Position numbers and translations under genes: made by a program. Below the pieces are notes generated by a model. The model did not search any database. It was not told where the DNA came from and saw only the letters and a program-made list of their open reading frames with translations. Below are positions 14,450 through 16,973 of a stretch of DNA of 16,973 nucleotides, one piece after another (position 1 is the first letter of the stretch; every line of letters starts with the position of its first letter). Source of the stretch: Spirochaetales bacterium (GTDB lineage: Bacteria; Spirochaetota; Spirochaetia; DSM-27196; SKKC01); the NCBI GenBank assembly GCA_007126865.1, contig SLAN01000183.1:1-16973 (forward strand). Reading direction: 5' to 3'.

Positions 14450-14481
14450 ACGGCTCGTCGCCGGGCCCTATGGGAGGGGAC

Positions 14482-16188
14482 ATGAACGAGTGGTTCAGAA
14501 AGATTCGCGAACAGCTGGGTGAGTTGTGGACCCGCTGGAGTACTACGCAGAAGACCGTATTCATCGGTGTCGGCGTTGCGGCGGTCGCCGGCGTTTTCGC
14601 CATTATCGCATTCAGCGCCGCTCCGACTCAGGTCGAGCTGCTCGGCAGGCCGATAGACGACGAAGAATATCTCGACGATATCACCTATCGGCTCGACCGC
14701 GAGAACGTGACCTACACGGTGACCGGCGACAACCGGATCCTGGTCGACGATGAGCAGACCGCCCGCCGGATGCGCAGTCTTCTTACGCGCGAGAGCCTGA
14801 TCCCGCCGCGTACCGACCCATGGGACATATTCGACGTCGAGCGTTGGACGCAGACCGATTTCGAGCGAAATGTGAATCTGCAGCGGGCGATTACGCGCTC
14901 GGTAGAGCAGCATATCGTGGCGCTCGACGAAGTCGATTCGGCGAGCGTGAACCTCGTGCTGCCCGACGACGCACTCTTTGCCGAGGAGCAGCGCGATGTT
15001 ACCGCGAGCATCATCATCCAGCCACGTCCGGGCAGTGACATTCGCGAAGATCGCCGAAAGATCGAAGGTATCGAGCGTCTTGTGATGTTCGCGGTCGAGG
15101 GGCTGGAGCGCGAGAACATCACGATAAACGATCCGTCGGGCGTGGTGCTCAACGATTTCGACCGTCTTACCGAGTTCGACGAGGTCGAGGTCCGACGGCG
15201 GGAGCTTGCGGTTAAGCGCGAGCTCGAAGAGCGCTATATCGGCTCGATCCGAAACGCCCTGCAGGGAATCTGGGGTGCAGACCGCGTGCGTGTCGCGAAC
15301 ATCGACATCGACCTCGACCACGGCAAGTTCACGCGGGAAACCGAAGAGTTCTCGCCGATCGAGATCCGACCGAACAACCCGCGAACGCCGTTCGACGACA
15401 GCGAGTTCGTGCTGAATATCCCCCGCAGTGAGCGCGATTTCAGTGAAGAGTTCGAGGGCACCGGTTTCAACCCTGAAGGTCCGCCCGGTGTCGAGGGCCA
15501 GACGCCGCCGGAATATCTCGATCGAGCCGGTGTTGTCGGCCGCTACGACCGTGCCGAAACGCAGCGCAACTACGAGCTGAATCGCAGCGTAACCAGTGAG
15601 ACCGGCGCTCCGAGCGTGCAACGAATTTCGGTCGGTGTGGCTATCGACGGACGCTGGGAGTGGCAGTACGATGAGGATGGGAATGTAGAGATCGCTCCGG
15701 ACGGAAGTATCGTCCGGGAGTATAATCCGGTAGATGACGACGAGCTCGATCGGGCCCGTAGCCTCATCGAGGCCGCCGTCGGCTTCGATCGGGATCGCGG
15801 CGATTCGGTGCAGGTGCAGCACATCCAGTTCAATCGTGCCGCCGAGCACCAGGAAGAGGACGATGTGTTCCGAAGACAGCGGAACATTCAGCGCATCGTG
15901 CTCTACAGCCTCGCCGGTATCGCCGGGCTTCTCGCGCTCTTTATCGTGATTCGCGTTATTCAGCGCGAGGTGGAGCGGCGTCGTCGCCAGCGCGAAGAGG
16001 AGCTTGCGCGTCAGCACCAGGCAATGCGCGAGGCGGCGCTGCGAAGTGCCGAGGAAGAGGGTGCCGACGTCGAGATGAGTGTCGAAGAGCGTGCGAGAAT
16101 GGAGATGCAGGAGAACGCCATAAACATGGCACGCGAGCATCCGGAGGATGTCGCGCAGCTCATCCGCACGTGGTTGATGGAGGAGTAG
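14482..16188 (+). CDS. fliF: Flagellar MS-ring protein FliF
   Basis: FliF forms the inner-membrane MS ring that carries the rod, export gate and FliG rotor. The 568-residue product has a cytoplasmic N-terminus, a first membrane segment (about 24-45, TVFIGVGVAAVAGVFAIIAF), ring-building motifs in the periplasmic part (DDEEYLDDITYRLDRENVTY, and QRAITRSVEQHIVALDEVDS with SVNLVLP), the variable acidic middle, a second membrane segment (about 468-490) and a Lys/Arg/Glu-rich cytoplasmic tail. The tail ends in the FliG-binding helix NMAREHPEDVAQLIRTWL. ATG 14482 is chosen because GGGAGGGG (14472-14479) precedes it; an in-frame ATG at 14470 would place the site inside the gene. fliG starts one base after the stop. 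Confidence 0.96.
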   Translation: MNEWFRKIREQLGELWTRWSTTQKTVFIGVGVAAVAGVFAIIAFSAAPTQVELLGRPIDDEEYLDDITYRLDRENVTYTVTGDNRILVDDEQTARRMRSLLTRESLIPPRTDPWDIFDVERWTQTDFERNVNLQRAITRSVEQHIVALDEVDSASVNLVLPDDALFAEEQRDVTASIIIQPRPGSDIREDRRKIEGIERLVMFAVEGLERENITINDPSGVVLNDFDRLTEFDEVEVRRRELAVKRELEERYIGSIRNALQGIWGADRVRVANIDIDLDHGKFTRETEEFSPIEIRPNNPRTPFDDSEFVLNIPRSERDFSEEFEGTGFNPEGPPGVEGQTPPEYLDRAGVVGRYDRAETQRNYELNRSVTSETGAPSVQRISVGVAIDGRWEWQYDEDGNVEIAPDGSIVREYNPVDDDELDRARSLIEAAVGFDRDRGDSVQVQHIQFNRAAEHQEEDDVFRRQRNIQRIVLYSLAGIAGLLALFIVIRVIQREVERRRRQREEELARQHQAMREAALRSAEEEGADVEMSVEERARMEMQENAINMAREHPEDVAQLIRTWLMEE

Positions 16189-16189
16189 G

Positions 16190-16973
16190 ATGGCTAAGCA
16201 GCAGCAGACCGCACAGAGCACGGGGCGAAAGTCCTCGGGCGGGCAGCGCGGAAGCAAGGAGCTGACCGGACGGCAGAAAGCGGCGGTCTTTCTCGTGACG
16301 GTCGGAAGCGAGATTTCCTCCGAGATCTTCAAGCATTTGCGTGAGGACGAGATCGAGACGTTGACCTTCGAGATCGCCCGCCTCGAGAGCGTCGACGGAG
16401 AGATGCGGGACAAGGTACTCGAAGAGTTCCAGGAGTTGATGATGGCGCAGGACTTCATCAGCTCCGGCGGCATCGATTACGCCCGCGAGTTGCTCGAGAA
16501 GAGCCTCGGCAGCCAGAAGGCTGTAGACATCATCAACAGACTCACTTCCAGCCTGCAGGTGCGCCCGTTCGACTTCATCCGGCGCACCGACCCGACGCAT
16601 CTTCTGAACTTCATTCAGCAGGAGCATCCGCAGACGATCGCGCTTATTCTGGCGTATCTCGAGCCGCAGAAGGCGAGCATTATTCTCGGCAGCCTGCCGC
16701 ATGAGACACAGAGCGATGTCGCCAAGCGCATCGCGACGATGGACCGCACGAGTCCCGAGGTCCTGCGCGAGGTCGAGCGCGTGCTCGAAAAGAAGCTTTC
16801 GACCCTCTCGAGCGAAGACTACACGGCCGCCGGCGGTGTCGAGAGCATCGTGGAGATTCTGAACCTCGTCGACCGGTCGACGGAGAAAGGGATCATCGAG
16901 CAACTCGAGGAAGAGGATCCGGAGCTCGCCGAAGAGATCAAGAAACGCATGTTCGTCTTCGAGGATATCGTCA
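16190..16973 (+). CDS. fliG: Flagellar motor switch protein FliG, 3' end missing
   Basis: FliG is the rotor protein that contacts the stator and sets torque and direction. 261 codons are visible before the window ends; about 80 should be missing, including most of the C-terminal torque domain. Visible parts are a polar Gln/Ser/Lys-rich N-terminal extension (residues 2-24), the FliF-binding N domain starting LTGRQKAAVFLVTVGSE, the middle domain with the EHPQT motif (EHPQTIALILAYLEPQKA) and the start of the link to the C domain (GGVESIVEILNLVDRSTE). ATG 16190 lies one base after the fliF TAG with GGAGGAG just upstream inside fliF. Spirochaetes often have two FliG genes; position after fliF suggests the main, FliG2-type copy, which is inference. 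Confidence 0.95.
   Translation, partial: MAKQQQTAQSTGRKSSGGQRGSKELTGRQKAAVFLVTVGSEISSEIFKHLREDEIETLTFEIARLESVDGEMRDKVLEEFQELMMAQDFISSGGIDYARELLEKSLGSQKAVDIINRLTSSLQVRPFDFIRRTDPTHLLNFIQQEHPQTIALILAYLEPQKASIILGSLPHETQSDVAKRIATMDRTSPEVLREVERVLEKKLSTLSSEDYTAAGGVESIVEILNLVDRSTEKGIIEQLEEEDPELAEEIKKRMFVFEDIV

Larger units (their letters stand above)
14303..14481 (+). other. 179-nt non-coding gap between fliE and fliF with several stem-loops
   Basis: This is the longest gene-free stretch in the window. It holds three clear stem-loops (14321-14360, 14389-14404, 14409-14449), a small GCGA/TCGC hairpin (14367-14377), a 10-bp direct repeat, and the fliF ribosome binding site GGGAGGGG (14472-14479). No hairpin is followed by a T-run. 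The first ATG (14320) would give only 17 codons and has its AGGAG too close. A CGATAA at 14368-14373 resembles the end of a sigma-28 -10 box but lacks a -35 partner. I see no gene. A role in mRNA processing or in setting MS-ring protein level is plausible but inferred. Confidence 0.6.

Noticed and set aside
14404..16473. A 689-codon open frame on the minus strand, opposite fliF and the start of fliG
   Set aside because: The plus strand encodes clear FliF and FliG. Long antisense frames are expected opposite GC-rich genes with strong codon bias; the antisense product has no recognisable domain and no sensible start context.

Overview
The window is one uninterrupted block of plus-strand genes from a GC-rich (by eye about 60%) bacterium, almost certainly a spirochaete of the Spirochaeta/Treponema type. 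The main evidence is gene order: a shortened division and cell-wall (dcw) cluster (rsmH, ftsL-like, murF, ftsW, ftsQ, ftsA, ftsZ) runs through a TPR lipoprotein, dprA and hslVU straight into the flagellar operon flgB-flgC-fliE-fliF-fliG. As far as I recall, Borrelia and Treponema share this backbone. The gram-positive fla/che operon shares the xerC-hslV-hslU-flgB part. A free-living, GC-rich spirochaete is the best guess; genus is not decidable from the sequence alone.

Layout. 3-7226: division and peptidoglycan genes, tightly packed, with start/stop overlaps at four of the six junctions. mraY is absent between murF and ftsW. 7226-11017: two tyrosine recombinases (XerD-like, then XerC-like) flank a 55-codon unknown ORF, a TPR lipoprotein and dprA. 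The topA and trmFO genes often found between dprA and xerC are missing. 11014-12939: hslV and hslU, the ATP-dependent HslUV protease. 12979-16973: flagellar rod genes flgB and flgC, the MS-ring adaptor fliE, the MS ring fliF, and the first 261 codons of fliG. rsmH is cut at its 5' end and fliG at its 3' end.

The genes link chromosome and cell-wall division (FtsLWQAZ, MurF, XerCD), DNA uptake and recombination (DprA), proteolysis (HslUV) and assembly of the flagellar base. There are no rRNAs, tRNAs, CRISPR arrays or insertion sequences, and no intrinsic terminator was seen. The block could be one long read-through transcription unit with internal promoters.

The most interesting parts are the few places where packing is relaxed. 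(1) A good sigma-28-type promoter match (TAAG-N15-GCCGATTA) sits on the hslU stop codon just before flgB. (2) A 23-codon ORF with a strong ribosome binding site sits between flgC and fliE and is coupled to fliE by an ATGA overlap; two anti-Shine-Dalgarno copies in its coding sequence could mask the fliE ribosome binding site. (3) A 179-nt gap between fliE and fliF holds three clear stem-loops. (4) An 8-bp GC hairpin sits in the ftsZ leader. (5) A 55-codon ORF is wedged between xerD and the lipoprotein gene. These are inferences from sequence and need RNA or comparative data.
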